Source: Rossellomorea marisflavi (GTDB lineage: Bacteria; Bacillota; Bacilli; Bacillales; Bacillaceae_B). From it: 64,000 nt of DNA. Under the pieces are notes generated by a model that was given only the letters and a program-made list of their open reading frames with translations, searched no databases and had not been told where the DNA came from. Both the position numbers and the translations under genes were made by a program. The stretch's first letter is position 1. Every line of letters starts with the position of its first letter. Shown here in pieces: positions 52,009 through 59,883 of the stretch. The stretch spans positions 980,001-1,044,000 of the forward strand of contig NZ_CP081870.1 in NCBI RefSeq assembly GCF_022170785.1, read 5' to 3'.

Positions 52009-52986
52009 ATGGAAACTGTAGTGAAGACGGAGGATTCCTCGCTTCCGGTCCTGTCGGCGAAACAGGAGCGGATCATCAGGAGGAAGCAAATCTGGGCAGG
52101 CATCAAGACAAACAAAATCCTGTACCTGATGATCCTCCCGGGAATTCTTTATTTCGTCATATTCAAATATCTGCCCATGGCGGGCCTGGTCATTGCGTTC
52201 CAAGATTATCAGCCGTATCTCGGAGTCCTGGAGAGTCCGTGGGTCGGGATGAAGCACTTCGTCCGGCTGTTCACCGAGCCGACCTTCTACATGCTATTGA
52301 AGAATACGCTCATCCTGTTCGGACTCAATATCTTCATCTTCTTCCCGCTGCCGATCATCCTCTCACTCATGCTCAATGAGGTGAGGAACAGGTACTTCAA
52401 GGCGGGGATCCAGACGCTCATCTACATTCCGCACTTTATGTCCTGGGTCATCATCGTATCGATCTCCTATGTGTTCCTGAATGTGGACGGAGGCATCATC
52501 AATGAACTCCTGGCATCCCTCGGGTTCAACAAGATCAGCTTCCTGACTTCACCCGACTGGACGCGTACGATCTATATCGGACAGGTGATCTGGAAGGAGC
52601 TCGGCTGGTCGACGATCATTTATCTCGCTGCCATCACCGCCGTCGATACCCAACTCTATGAAGCGGCCGAGATGGACGGGGCAGGCAGATTGCGCAAGAC
52701 GTGGCATGTGACGCTTCCGGCCATCCGCCCGGTCATCATCGTTCTATTAATCTTGAAGATCGGTTCCACCCTCGACCTTGGGTTCGAACACGTGTATCTT
52801 CTATTAAACTCCCTGAATCGTCAGGTGGCGGAAATCTTCGATACGTATATCTATACGGCTGGTCTCCGGAACGGTCAGCTCAGCTTCAGTACAGCCGTCG
52901 GCCTGTTCAAGGGATTGGTGGGACTCGTTCTCGTGATCCTGGCCAACAAGCTTGCCAAGAAATTCGGCGAAGACGGGGTGTATTAA
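52009..52986 (+). CDS. Carbohydrate ABC transporter permease (LplB/YteP-like)
   Basis: The 325-residue MalF-type permease starts METVVKTEDSSLPVLSAKQE at 52009 with AAAGGGGGAG; a longer frame from 51940 overlaps the promoter. It has six membrane segments, FKYLPMAGLVIAFQDYQPYL and the ATPase-contact loop YEAAEMDGAGRLRKTWHVTL. It pairs with the divergent permease and the lipoprotein at 53633. No ATPase gene is near; as for YtcQP-YteP and YesOPQ, the shared MsmX ATPase elsewhere is expected to power it. Confidence 0.9.
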   Translation: METVVKTEDSSLPVLSAKQERIIRRKQIWAGIKTNKILYLMILPGILYFVIFKYLPMAGLVIAFQDYQPYLGVLESPWVGMKHFVRLFTEPTFYMLLKNTLILFGLNIFIFFPLPIILSLMLNEVRNRYFKAGIQTLIYIPHFMSWVIIVSISYVFLNVDGGIINELLASLGFNKISFLTSPDWTRTIYIGQVIWKELGWSTIIYLAAITAVDTQLYEAAEMDGAGRLRKTWHVTLPAIRPVIIVLLILKIGSTLDLGFEHVYLLLNSLNRQVAEIFDTYIYTAGLRNGQLSFSTAVGLFKGLVGLVLVILANKLAKKFGEDGVY

Positions 52987-53004
52987 CATGGGGAGGCAGA
53001 CGAG

Positions 53005-53664
53005 ATGAAGTCCGTTGAGAAGCTCAATGCCTTCTGTATCCTGTTACTGAAGCTTGTGTATGTGAATGCCCTTTGGCTCCTGTGCACCCTGTGCGGTGGC
53101 GTGATCTTCGGCATCGGTCCTGCAACATATGCAGCGGTGAGCGTCTGCCGTCAGTGGGTCCGGGGGAAGGACGTTCCTGTTGCTTCGACGTTCTGGCAGT
53201 ACGTAAAGGAAGGGTTCCGGGAATCGACGGCTACGAGCCTGCTGTACATGCTCGCAGGCACGGTCCTGATCGTTGATCTTCTTTTCGTGACGCAGTGGTA
53301 CGTGAAGGGACTCCTCTTCCTTCTGCTGTTCGCATATGGATTGTCCCTGCTGTTCATCTTCCCGGTCATGGCGAACTACGATGTGAAAGGGATGTTCTTC
53401 AAGATCAAAACGGCCTTCTGGATCGGCCTGTCATTCCTGCAGTACTCACTCGTGACGACCCTGATCATAGCCGTGTTTTATGGTCTATTCTGGTCGATCT
53501 TTCCTGGTATTCTCGTATTCTTGGGAGCAAGCCTTCCACTCTTCCTGCTTGCATGGATGGGCAATCAGGTGTTCACAAGAATGGAAGCGCTTCATCATAA
53601 TGAAACCAAACAATTAAAAAGGGGGAAACACAATGAACAAACGCATGATCTCAAGATTGGGTAG
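53005..53664 (+). CDS. DUF624 family membrane protein (YesL/YteU-like)
   Basis: The 219-residue protein has about five membrane segments: LVYVNALWLLCTLCGGVIFG with IGPATYAAVSVCRQWVRGKD (family core), LLYMLAGTVLIVDLLF, GLLFLLLFAYGLSLLFIFPV, LVTTLIIAVFYGLFWSIFPG. DUF624 genes nearly always accompany Lpl/Yes/Ytc-type sugar importers; the function is unknown. It starts 18 bases after the permease gene and overlaps the next gene by 32 bases. Confidence 0.87.
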   Translation: MKSVEKLNAFCILLLKLVYVNALWLLCTLCGGVIFGIGPATYAAVSVCRQWVRGKDVPVASTFWQYVKEGFRESTATSLLYMLAGTVLIVDLLFVTQWYVKGLLFLLLFAYGLSLLFIFPVMANYDVKGMFFKIKTAFWIGLSFLQYSLVTTLIIAVFYGLFWSIFPGILVFLGASLPLFLLAWMGNQVFTRMEALHHNETKQLKRGKHNEQTHDLKIG

Positions 53665-55129
53665 CGTCGGACTTGCCGGGATGCTGCTTCTTGCCGGCTG
53701 CAGTGGGGAAAAAGGGTCCAGCTCTTCATCGGAAGGAGGGGACGGGAAGATCACATGGATGAACATCCTGCACACCGCCTCGCCGCCTACAGACACCATC
53801 GTGGATGAAATCGAGAAGAAGACCGATACGAAACTCGAATTCTCTTGGGTGCCCGATGCGTCAAAGGAAGAGCGGATCAACACCGCCATCGCGTCTGATT
53901 CCCTGGCCGATATCGTGACGATCACCATGATGGATAATTCCTCGGTGCGAAACGCCATGAAGTCCGGCATGTTCTGGAATGTAGAGGACTATCTTGATGA
54001 TTACCCGAATCTGAAGGACATTTCGGAGGATGTAAGGAAGTCGGCATCCATTGAAGGGAAGCTGTACGGGGTGCCATTCCAGAAAGATTTGTCGCGGATC
54101 GGGATTGTCATCCGCAAAGACTGGCTCGACAATCTCGGACTCGACATGCCGAAAACAACAGAGGATCTCATGAAGGTGGCCCAGGCGTTCACCGAGGATG
54201 ATCCCGACGGGAACGGCAAGGACGATACGGTAGGATTGCTCGACCGGAGCGACCTGGTGTATAGCTCGTTCAAGACGCTTGCCACCTACTTCGGAGCCCC
54301 GAATAAATGGGATGTCGACGAACAAGGCAACTTCACACCGGAATTCGAAACAGAAGGATATGTCAAAGCCATGGACTACCTGAAGAAGATGTATGACAAC
54401 GGTTGGGTGAACAAGGACTTTGCCGTCATGGCGAAGACCGACCAGCAGCAAACGTTCGCCCAAGGGAAAGCCGGGATCTACTTCGGTGGATTATTCGACG
54501 GGCAGAACTTCCAGAACATGGCCAAAGGCATCCAGGATGATATGGAGCTTGATCTCATCAACGACATGACGTCAACAGACTACAACAAGCGCGTGATCTG
54601 GTCTGAAGGGAACGGTGTCGGCGGCGTTCTTGCCTTCCCTCGCTCTGAAGTAAAGGACGAAGCCGAGTTGAAGAAGATCCTTCAGTTCGTCAATGATCTC
54701 CATGATGAAGAGCTGTATAGCCTGATGACCTATGGAATCGAAGGAACGCATTATGAAGAAGATGCCGACGGCCTGTACAAAATCATCGACCAGAATCTTT
54801 GGCAGCAGGAAGTACAGCCACTTGCAGCTTCAAGGCCGCGGGAAACGGGATATGAATCAAAAGATCCAAACCCGATCAAGCAGAAATCCAATGAAATGAT
54901 TGCCGAAAATGCTGACTATGCCGTCCTGAACCCGGCCGTCCCACTCGAGTCTGGAACCTACTCAAGCCAAGGAACCGAGCTTCAGAAGATCATCACCGAT
55001 GCCACCTATCAGTACATCCTCGGCGAGATCGACATGAAAGGATTCAAGAAAGCCGTCCAATCATGGGAAGACCAAGGCGGTAAAACCATCAAGGAAGAGT
55101 ACAAAGAAGCCTACAAGGCGAGTCAATGA
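53633..55129 (+). CDS. Extracellular sugar-binding lipoprotein (LplA/YtcQ-like)
   Basis: The 498-residue lipoprotein has signal MNKRMISRLGSVGLAGMLLL, lipobox LLAGC, and a Ser/Gly linker. The SBP_bac_1-type domain has ITWMNILHTASPPTDTIVDE, GVPFQKDLSRIGIVIRKDWL, DDPDGNGKDDTVGL (typical of LplA proteins) and FAQGKAGIYFGGLFDGQNF. Its length equals YtcQ. It binds pectin- or rhamnogalacturonan-derived oligosaccharides by context. AAAGGGGG precedes the ATG. Confidence 0.9.
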   Translation: MNKRMISRLGSVGLAGMLLLAGCSGEKGSSSSSEGGDGKITWMNILHTASPPTDTIVDEIEKKTDTKLEFSWVPDASKEERINTAIASDSLADIVTITMMDNSSVRNAMKSGMFWNVEDYLDDYPNLKDISEDVRKSASIEGKLYGVPFQKDLSRIGIVIRKDWLDNLGLDMPKTTEDLMKVAQAFTEDDPDGNGKDDTVGLLDRSDLVYSSFKTLATYFGAPNKWDVDEQGNFTPEFETEGYVKAMDYLKKMYDNGWVNKDFAVMAKTDQQQTFAQGKAGIYFGGLFDGQNFQNMAKGIQDDMELDLINDMTSTDYNKRVIWSEGNGVGGVLAFPRSEVKDEAELKKILQFVNDLHDEELYSLMTYGIEGTHYEEDADGLYKIIDQNLWQQEVQPLAASRPRETGYESKDPNPIKQKSNEMIAENADYAVLNPAVPLESGTYSSQGTELQKIITDATYQYILGEIDMKGFKKAVQSWEDQGGKTIKEEYKEAYKASQ

Positions 55130-55135
55130 TCATCT

Positions 55136-55164
55136 AGGAGGGTGGGGCACGAGACCTCCCTCCT
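55136..55164 (+). terminator. weak hairpin between binding protein and GH105 genes
   Basis: AGGAGGG (55136-55142) and CCCTCCT (55158-55164), followed by TT only. It could protect the upstream mRNA or reduce read-through, lowering hydrolase expression relative to the binding protein. Confidence 0.4.
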
Positions 55165-55195
55165 TTCCTACTTTGCTAAAGGAGAGTGTGAAGGC

Positions 55196-56359
55196 ATGAC
55201 CAACGAAACATGGGCAACGAAAACAGCGGACTCCATCATGGAACGGACGCCGAGGCTTTATGGAGAAAGGGGCTATAACGAAAAGTGGTCCTATGATTAC
55301 GGCGTCATTCTGAGAGGGTTTGAGTGCCTCTGGAAGCGGACGGGGGACGAACGGTATTTGGCGTACATCCAAGAGAATATGGATCACTTTATAAAGGAAG
55401 ATGGAAGCATCCTTGGCTACCGGCTGGAAGAATTTAATATCGATCACATCAACAACGGCAAGCTCCTCTTTCTGCTCCACAAGGAAACAGGCGACGAGAA
55501 ATACAGGAAAGCGGCGGACCTTTTAAGGGAACAGTTGTCCCGGCATCCGCGGACGTCGGAAGGGGTGTTCTGGCATAAACAGATTTATCCTCATCAAATC
55601 TGGCTCGACGGACTGTATATGGGAACGCCGTTCTATGCACAGTACCTCCTGACGTGGAACGGCAGGGAAGGGATCGAGGACATTATCCGTCAGTTCCGTG
55701 TAAGCTACGGGCGGTTGTTGAACCGGGAGACCGGCCTTCTGCATCACGCGTGGGATGAGAAAAAGCAGCAACCATGGGCCCATGAAGGAACTGGTTTGTC
55801 AGCCAACATCTGGGGAAGATCCGTCGGCTGGTACGTCATGGCCCTTGCCGATACGCTGGAGATCCTGCCGGAGGACACGGCGGGAAGGGACGATCTGGCG
55901 ACGATGCTCGAATCCATCCTCACAAAGGTGAAATCACTGCGGGACGAAACCGGCGTCTGGTATCAGGTGCTCGATCAGGGCGGACGGAAAGGGAATTACC
56001 TTGAAGCTTCCTGCAGCAGTATGTTCGTCTATGCCATGGCCAAAGGGATCCGTCTCGGAGTATTGGATCGTGAGGAGTGGGAAGCAGATGTCGCCGCATC
56101 CCGGAAAGGCCTTATATCAGAATTCGTCCTCCTGACGAATGAAGGGTTGGTGAACCTGAACAAAAACTGTCAGGTCGCCGGGCTCGGCGGCGCTGATCAA
56201 AGGGACGGTTCCTACGCGTACTACATCAGCGAGCCGATCATCTGCAACGATCAAAAAGGACTCGGGGCATTCCTCCAGGCCCTATGCGAATGCGAAGCGG
56301 TACTGGAAGGGGGAGACGCGTCATGTCTGTCTACGACATCACCGAGTTTGGAGCAGTAA
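55196..56359 (+). CDS. GH105 unsaturated rhamnogalacturonyl hydrolase (YteR/YesR-like)
   Basis: The 387-residue cytoplasmic enzyme removes the unsaturated galacturonyl residue from rhamnogalacturonan lyase products. Family motifs include YDYGVILRGFECLWKRTGDE, HINNGKLLFLLHKETGDEKY, HQIWLDGLYMGTPFYAQYLL (catalytic Asp), WGRSVGWYVMALADTLEILP and LEASCSSMFVYAMAKG. ATG at 55196 has AAAGGAG and gives a length near YteR (373). There is no signal peptide. It overlaps the GH28 gene by 37 bases. Confidence 0.92.
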   Translation: MTNETWATKTADSIMERTPRLYGERGYNEKWSYDYGVILRGFECLWKRTGDERYLAYIQENMDHFIKEDGSILGYRLEEFNIDHINNGKLLFLLHKETGDEKYRKAADLLREQLSRHPRTSEGVFWHKQIYPHQIWLDGLYMGTPFYAQYLLTWNGREGIEDIIRQFRVSYGRLLNRETGLLHHAWDEKKQQPWAHEGTGLSANIWGRSVGWYVMALADTLEILPEDTAGRDDLATMLESILTKVKSLRDETGVWYQVLDQGGRKGNYLEASCSSMFVYAMAKGIRLGVLDREEWEADVAASRKGLISEFVLLTNEGLVNLNKNCQVAGLGGADQRDGSYAYYISEPIICNDQKGLGAFLQALCECEAVLEGGDASCLSTTSPSLEQ

Positions 56360-57651
56360 GTAAAGGCAGAATCTGTACCGAAGCGATCCAGCGGGCCATC
56401 GATGAAGCGGAGCGTCATGGCGGGGGAAGGGTGGTTGTCCCTGCGGGTGAATTCCTGACGGGCGCCCTTTTCCTGAAGAGTCACATCGAGCTCCACCTGA
56501 TGATGGGGGCGACCCTTCTGTTCTCCGATCGCCAGGAGGATTATCCCGTCGTGGCATCACGCTGGGAAGGCGTGAACCGCGATGTTTATGCCTCGTGCCT
56601 GTACGCGGAGGATGCCGAACAAATCGCGGTCACGGGATACGGGACGATCGACGGGAACGGGGAAGAATGGTGGCATGTGTTCCGCAACGAACCGGACCGC
56701 CTCCTCTACCCGCGACCGAAGCTCATCAGCTTTGACCGCTGCAAGGGAATCACCCTTCGTGATGTGCATCTGAAGGACTCCCCGAGCTGGACCGTCAATC
56801 CCATCCGTTCCGAGAACATCACCATCGACAATGTGACAATCCTGAACCCTGCCGACTCCCCGAACACCGACGGGATCGATCCCGAGTCGTGCAAGAATGT
56901 GCGGATCAGCAACTGTCACATCGATGTCGGGGACGACTGTATCGCCATCAAATCCGGGACCGAGGATTCCCCGGACCGCACTCCGTGTGAAAACATCACG
57001 ATCACGAACTGCACGATGGTCCACGGACACGGTGCCGTCGTCCTTGGGAGTGAGATGAGCGGTGATATCCGCAACGTCACCATTTCAAACTGCGTCTTCC
57101 AGGACACCGATCGCGGCATCCGCCTGAAGTCGAGACGGGGAAGGGGCGGCATCGTCGAAGACATCCGCGTGACGAATATCGTCATGGACAATGTGATCTG
57201 TCCGTTCATATTGAATCTTTATTACTTCTGCGGTCCGCGCGGGAAGGACCAATACGTGTGGGACAAAAATCCGTATCCAGTCACGGTAGAAACGCCGATG
57301 TTCCGGCGCATCCACTTCTCCCATATCACGGCGAGACGGGTCCATGCGGCAGCGGGATTCATCTACGGACTCGCCGAGCAGCACGTATCGGTCGTCAGCT
57401 TCCAGCACATCGAAATCTCCATGGCAGACGATGCCATCCCGGGTAAGCCGGCCATGATGACCGGTATTGAGGATATGGCAAAACGGGGCTTTTTCATCGG
57501 CTGCTCAAGCGACCTCCATTTCGACCGCGTCACGATCGAGAACCATGAGGGCCCGCCGTTCCACGTGGAAAACAGCGGTACAATCACTGTCAGGGACTGC
57601 CTGTCGAAGACTGCAAGCGGCAGTGAAGCGGTGGAGGTGACGCTCTCATGA
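56323..57651 (+). CDS. GH28 family glycoside hydrolase (exo-polygalacturonase-like, cytoplasmic)
   Basis: The 442-residue right-handed beta-helix protein has the GH28 catalytic set: SPNTDGIDPESC (NTD), HIDVGDDCIAIKSG (DD), VHGHGAVVLGSEM (GHG) and GIRLKSRRGRGG (RLK). ATG at 56323 (MSVYDITEFGAVSKGRICTE) follows AAGGGGGAG. No signal peptide is present, so it acts on imported galacturonides. Its stop overlaps the next ATG (ATGA). Confidence 0.9.
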   Translation: MSVYDITEFGAVSKGRICTEAIQRAIDEAERHGGGRVVVPAGEFLTGALFLKSHIELHLMMGATLLFSDRQEDYPVVASRWEGVNRDVYASCLYAEDAEQIAVTGYGTIDGNGEEWWHVFRNEPDRLLYPRPKLISFDRCKGITLRDVHLKDSPSWTVNPIRSENITIDNVTILNPADSPNTDGIDPESCKNVRISNCHIDVGDDCIAIKSGTEDSPDRTPCENITITNCTMVHGHGAVVLGSEMSGDIRNVTISNCVFQDTDRGIRLKSRRGRGGIVEDIRVTNIVMDNVICPFILNLYYFCGPRGKDQYVWDKNPYPVTVETPMFRRIHFSHITARRVHAAAGFIYGLAEQHVSVVSFQHIEISMADDAIPGKPAMMTGIEDMAKRGFFIGCSSDLHFDRVTIENHEGPPFHVENSGTITVRDCLSKTASGSEAVEVTLS

Positions 57652-58547
57652 CAGCCTCTCTGCGGGAAAAACTCCTCGTGCTCCTCGGAGATCCGCCTCC
57701 GGAAGCCACGCTTCAAGGGACCACGCTTTCAAAAGAGAAGGGGGATGCATATGAAACGGAGCATCTCATGATCGACCTGAACGGGATGGAGAGCGTCCCT
57801 GCCATCCTCCTCACACCGTTGAACCGCTCGGGGCCGCACCCTGTCGTCGTCTACCAGCATTCACATGGGGGCGACTTTGACAGGGGTAAACACGAGCTGA
57901 CGGAGAGTGCCGGCTACCTTCAGGATCCTTCTTTTGCTAGGGAGATTACGGCCATGGGATATGCCGTCCTGGCCATCGATCATTGGGGATTCGAAGAGAG
58001 GAAAGGAAAGCTTGAAAGTGAACTAGTGAAAGAGATGCTGTTATACGGCCGCACCCTTTGGGGCATGCGCCTGTTCGATAGCATGAGGCTCCTGGATTAC
58101 ATCGCAACGAGGGAAGACCTTGATGACACCCGTATCGCCACCATCGGGATGAGCATGGGCGGACTACTGAGCTGGTGGCTTGCGGCCCTCGATGAGCGGG
58201 TGAAGGTGACAATCGATATCGCAGCCCAAGTGGATACGGAGACCCTTCTTGAGAAAAGGGGGCTCGATCATCACGGCTTCTACTATTACGTCCCGGGACT
58301 GCTGAAGGCATGTTCCACCTATGAAATCCAGGAAATGATCGCTCCGCGTCCCCGCCTCAGCCTCACGGGGGAAAGCGACCGGATGTGCCCGGTGGAAGGG
58401 GCGCGATATCTGGATAGAGAACTGACCAAGGCTTACGCCGGTGAGGGATGCCCCGATCATTGGGAGGGCAGGATCCTGACCGGGGGCCACCAAGAGACGA
58501 AGGAGATGAGGGAAACATGGAAAACCTTTCTGAGAAAACATCTGTAA
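57648..58547 (+). CDS. Alpha/beta-hydrolase, probable carbohydrate (acetyl) esterase
   Basis: The 299-residue cytoplasmic hydrolase has oxyanion region PVVVYQHSHGGDFDRGKHEL, nucleophile elbow IGMSMGGLLSWWLAALDERV (Ser), acid SLTGESDRMCPVEGA and histidine in LTGGHQETKEM. The fold is of the dienelactone hydrolase/acetyl xylan esterase group. Between GH28 and pectin methylesterase genes it probably removes acetyl groups from imported pectic or xylan oligosaccharides (inference from context). It is not related to the SGNH esterase YesT. Confidence 0.82.
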   Translation: MTASLREKLLVLLGDPPPEATLQGTTLSKEKGDAYETEHLMIDLNGMESVPAILLTPLNRSGPHPVVVYQHSHGGDFDRGKHELTESAGYLQDPSFAREITAMGYAVLAIDHWGFEERKGKLESELVKEMLLYGRTLWGMRLFDSMRLLDYIATREDLDDTRIATIGMSMGGLLSWWLAALDERVKVTIDIAAQVDTETLLEKRGLDHHGFYYYVPGLLKACSTYEIQEMIAPRPRLSLTGESDRMCPVEGARYLDRELTKAYAGEGCPDHWEGRILTGGHQETKEMRETWKTFLRKHL

Positions 58548-59461
58548 AAGAAACGCGCATGGTTGTAGGGAAAGCCGGTGTTGGCACCGTATCGACGATC
58601 GGGGAAGCACTGGAGCGCTGCAAGGGGATCGAGGGGCCGGTCCGCATCACGATTCTGAGCGGAGTCTACAGGGAGCGCCTGGCCATTTATCAAAACAACC
58701 TGATCCTGAGCGGGATCGGCGACGTGGAAATCGTCGATGGCCGCTATGCGAGGGAGCCTGATGGAAACGGCGGAGAAATCGGCACATTCCGGACCGCCAC
58801 CGTATTCATCAATGCCGAGAACGTACTGGTTGAAAACATCACGATCACCAATGACGCAGGACCGGGAGAAGTGGTCGGGCAGGCCGTCGCCATGTATTCA
58901 GAAGGGGATCGTGTGACATTCAACAACTGCCGCTTCAAAGGCTATCAGGATACGATCTGTCTTGGACCCCTTCCCGAAGTCCAGAAAACCGGCCTTCCCT
59001 TTTGCACCCCCCAGCTGAAGGTCCGCTTCGAGAAAAGCAGGGCCGAATTCCACTCCTGCATGATCGAGGGGACGATTGATTTCATTTTTGGGGGAGGGGA
59101 AGGGCTATTCCAACAGTGTGAAATCAAATCCCTCAAGCGACCCGATGACGGGGTCGGCTTCATTTCCGCAGCGTCGACACCAGAAGGGCAGGAACGCGGA
59201 TTGATCTTCGAGGAATGCTACATCACGGCAGAAGAAGGAACGGGGAACGTCTACCTTGGACGGCCGTGGCGGGCGTATGGAAAGACCGTCTTCTCCCGCT
59301 GCTGGATGGGGGCCCATCTTCACCCGGAACGATGGGATGATTGGGATAAAGCATCGAACCGCCTCACCGCCACCTACGTGGAAGACCGCAACCACTACGA
59401 AGGAGCCGGTGCGTTCATCATCCCGGATTGGATCACCTTCATCGAGGAGGAAGAGGGGTGA
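58517..59461 (+). CDS. Pectin methylesterase (CE8), cytoplasmic
   Basis: The 314-residue beta-helix esterase has the CE8 signatures: VGQAVAMYSEGD, YQDTICL (Gln/Asp), GTIDFIFGGGEGLFQQCEI (catalytic Asp) and VYLGRPWRAYGKT (Arg). ATG at 58517 (MENLSEKTSVKETRM) is used; an ATG 42 bases later is possible. It overlaps the esterase gene by 31 bases. The lack of a signal peptide is unusual, because most pectinesterases are secreted; here it would demethylate imported oligogalacturonides before GH28 action. Confidence 0.92.
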   Translation: MENLSEKTSVKETRMVVGKAGVGTVSTIGEALERCKGIEGPVRITILSGVYRERLAIYQNNLILSGIGDVEIVDGRYAREPDGNGGEIGTFRTATVFINAENVLVENITITNDAGPGEVVGQAVAMYSEGDRVTFNNCRFKGYQDTICLGPLPEVQKTGLPFCTPQLKVRFEKSRAEFHSCMIEGTIDFIFGGGEGLFQQCEIKSLKRPDDGVGFISAASTPEGQERGLIFEECYITAEEGTGNVYLGRPWRAYGKTVFSRCWMGAHLHPERWDDWDKASNRLTATYVEDRNHYEGAGAFIIPDWITFIEEEEG

Positions 59462-59883
59462 CAAGGAAGCGGGAGCTCCTCATCACCCTGTCCGGGGGCT
59501 TCCTCTGCCTCTTTTTCCTCGGAGGGTTTGCCCTCACGATCCTGCCCATGGACGAAGCGACCTATGCCGACAAGGTATTCCCCCTTTTGCAGGGGAACCT
59601 TCCGGGGGATGAGCTCGACCGGAATTTCGAGGCGGTCAAAACGCTGTCAACATGGTTTGCCATCACCCTTCTCGTGGTCCTCTGCCTGATTGCCCTTGCC
59701 TCTTTCTTCCTGAAAGGAAACCGGAATCCGGGAAGGGCCGGGATCATCTTGATAGTAGCGGGAGGAGCCACGCTGATCGGCACCCAGCTCGTTGCCTTCC
59801 CTTTGGCGTTCCTCTTCTTCCTCTCTGCCGCCCTCTGCTTCTTCCGAAAACAACCGAACAAGAAAGGAGTCATACATGCCTAA
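59458..59883 (+). CDS. DUF4064-like membrane protein inside the pectin operon
   Basis: The start is GTG at 59458, overlapping the pectinesterase stop (GTGA) with GGAGGAAGAG upstream, giving 141 residues. Four hydrophobic segments are visible: LLITLSGGFLCLFFLGGFAL, STWFAITLLVVLCLIALASF, GRAGIILIVAGGATLIGTQL and FPLAFLFFLSAALCFF. The pattern (RELLITLSGG.. GIILIVAGG) recalls DUF4064 proteins. Its role in the operon is unknown. Confidence 0.7.
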   Translation: MTRKRELLITLSGGFLCLFFLGGFALTILPMDEATYADKVFPLLQGNLPGDELDRNFEAVKTLSTWFAITLLVVLCLIALASFFLKGNRNPGRAGIILIVAGGATLIGTQLVAFPLAFLFFLSAALCFFRKQPNKKGVIHA

